The notes under the pieces were generated by a model, which ran no database searches, had not been told where the DNA came from, and worked only from the letters and a program-made list of their open reading frames with translations. The position numbers and the translations under genes are program-made. Below, in pieces: positions 63,368 through 64,000 of a stretch of 64,000 nucleotides of DNA (the stretch's first letter is position 1; the number at the start of each line of letters is the position of its first letter). The DNA comes from Parapedobacter lycopersici. Lineage in GTDB: Bacteria > Bacteroidota > Bacteroidia > Sphingobacteriales > Sphingobacteriaceae. The stretch is from contig NZ_JAMSLW010000001.1 of the NCBI RefSeq assembly GCF_024643285.1, forward strand, positions 62,001 to 126,000, written 5' to 3'.

Positions 63368-64000
63368 ATGAATACGCTACTTATCAAGTCAGTCAATGTC
63401 GCCTTTCCCGGTCACCCTTTTCATAACAGGAAAGCAGACATTTTGATAGCGAAAGGTAAAATTGCCCGTATAGCATCCGAAATAACGACTGAGGTTGATG
63501 GAGTAAAGGTTATCGATGCCGGAGATCAGTTTATTGCCCCCGGTTTTTTTGACTTAAATGCCAACTTCGGGGAACCGGGCCTCGAAACCAAAGAGGACAT
63601 CATCACCGGCAGTGCAGCCGCCCTGGCAGGAGGTTTTACCGGCGTCGCGGTGCACCCGAATACCCAGCCTCCGGTCGACAGCCATGCCGAGGTAGCACTC
63701 ATTGTCAATCGTGCAAAAACACTTCCTGTCGATGTGTATCCGATAGGTACCATCAGCAAAAAAAGGGCCGGGGAAGAACTGGCAGAACTTTATGATATGA
63801 AGCTGGCAGGTGCCATTGCTTTTGGCGATGGCAATAAGCCCGTGCAGCAAGCCGGCTTAATGAGCAGGGCGCTGCTTTACAGCAAGGGTTTTGACGGACT
63901 GATTTTTTCGTATGCAGACGATACTTCGGTATCTGGCGGGGCAAAGATGAATGAGGGGATTACCAGCACGTACCTGGGCATGAAAGGAAACCCGAACCTG
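63368..64000 (+). CDS. Dihydroorotase-like protein lacking the metal site (partial)
   Basis: The first 211 residues of an amidohydrolase-fold protein that continues past the window edge. Similarity to class-I dihydroorotases is clear: an N-terminal beta part MNTLLIKSVNVAFPG, IAPGFFDLNANFGEPGLETKED, then TAALAGGFTGVAVHPNTQPPVDS and a later GGAKMNEGIT block. But the usual DxHxHxR is DLNANFG, so both histidines are missing, and the expected HAED-type motif reads SYADD. It is probably a non-catalytic PyrC-like companion or a changed enzyme. Confidence 0.8.
   Translation, partial: MNTLLIKSVNVAFPGHPFHNRKADILIAKGKIARIASEITTEVDGVKVIDAGDQFIAPGFFDLNANFGEPGLETKEDIITGSAAALAGGFTGVAVHPNTQPPVDSHAEVALIVNRAKTLPVDVYPIGTISKKRAGEELAELYDMKLAGAIAFGDGNKPVQQAGLMSRALLYSKGFDGLIFSYADDTSVSGGAKMNEGITSTYLGMKGNPNL

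Overview
The window comes from a chromosome of a Bacteroidota bacterium, most likely family Sphingobacteriaceae. This is inferred from several signs: a type IX secretion cargo gene beside a PorP/SprF-like gene, promoters of the Bacteroidota form (TTG, about 19-21 bases, TAnnTTTG), a triple-A TPR histidine kinase/LuxR pair, DUF2851, and an ActP/DUF485 pair. A Parapedobacter/Olivibacter-like genus would fit the moderately GC-rich background, but this is a guess. About 58 protein genes, one tRNA, two pseudogene remnants and several clear terminators can be supported.

Layout. 1-26.7 kb is GC-rich, ordinary chromosome: a secreted two-module protein, endonuclease V, an aldose epimerase, a NUDIX hydrolase, an SDR, an AHSA1-type protein and an MFS exporter; an M13 peptidase; the CbpA/CbpM chaperone pair; a CocE-type hydrolase; a ClC channel divergent from a Crp/Fnr regulator; Tag glycosylase; an aldo/keto reductase; a TPR histidine kinase with its response regulator; a flavin reductase; a uracil-DNA glycosylase; an acyltransferase; KatG and a DMT transporter. 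27-32 kb holds a 1398-residue type IX secreted beta-helix protein with eight 98-residue repeats, followed by a PorP/SprF partner. 32-44 kb is of intermediate composition: DinB, a RarD-like transporter, an acetate symporter with DUF485, DUF2461, a linear amide hydrolase, an imidazolonepropionase-like amidohydrolase, a truncated GNAT gene, an alpha/beta hydrolase, a VOC protein and an nmrA-DUF1772-araC operon.

44-54.7 kb is strikingly AT-rich. It contains an AlkD-like gene, decayed mobile-element-like sequence and one long minus-strand operon of eleven genes: marR, crtI, crtB, an unknown 152-residue protein, an SRPBCC protein, crtZ, a lycopene cyclase, a lipocalin lipoprotein, a photolyase, idi and a TIGR01777 epimerase. 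Together these can turn GGPP into zeaxanthin (no crtE is present here) and repair light damage. The operon lies between an intact tRNA-Lys gene and a second copy of the last 13 bases of that tRNA, which carries its own terminator. I read this as a carotenoid/light-stress island inserted at tRNA-Lys.

54.9-64 kb returns to the GC-rich background: a YtcJ-like amidohydrolase, prmC divergent from ribD, a two-gene ABC transporter with no binding protein nearby, DUF2851, a PspC-like membrane protein, an ankyrin protein, a UbiX-type flavin prenyltransferase, and a dihydroorotase-like protein that runs off the end and lacks the metal-binding His-x-His motif.
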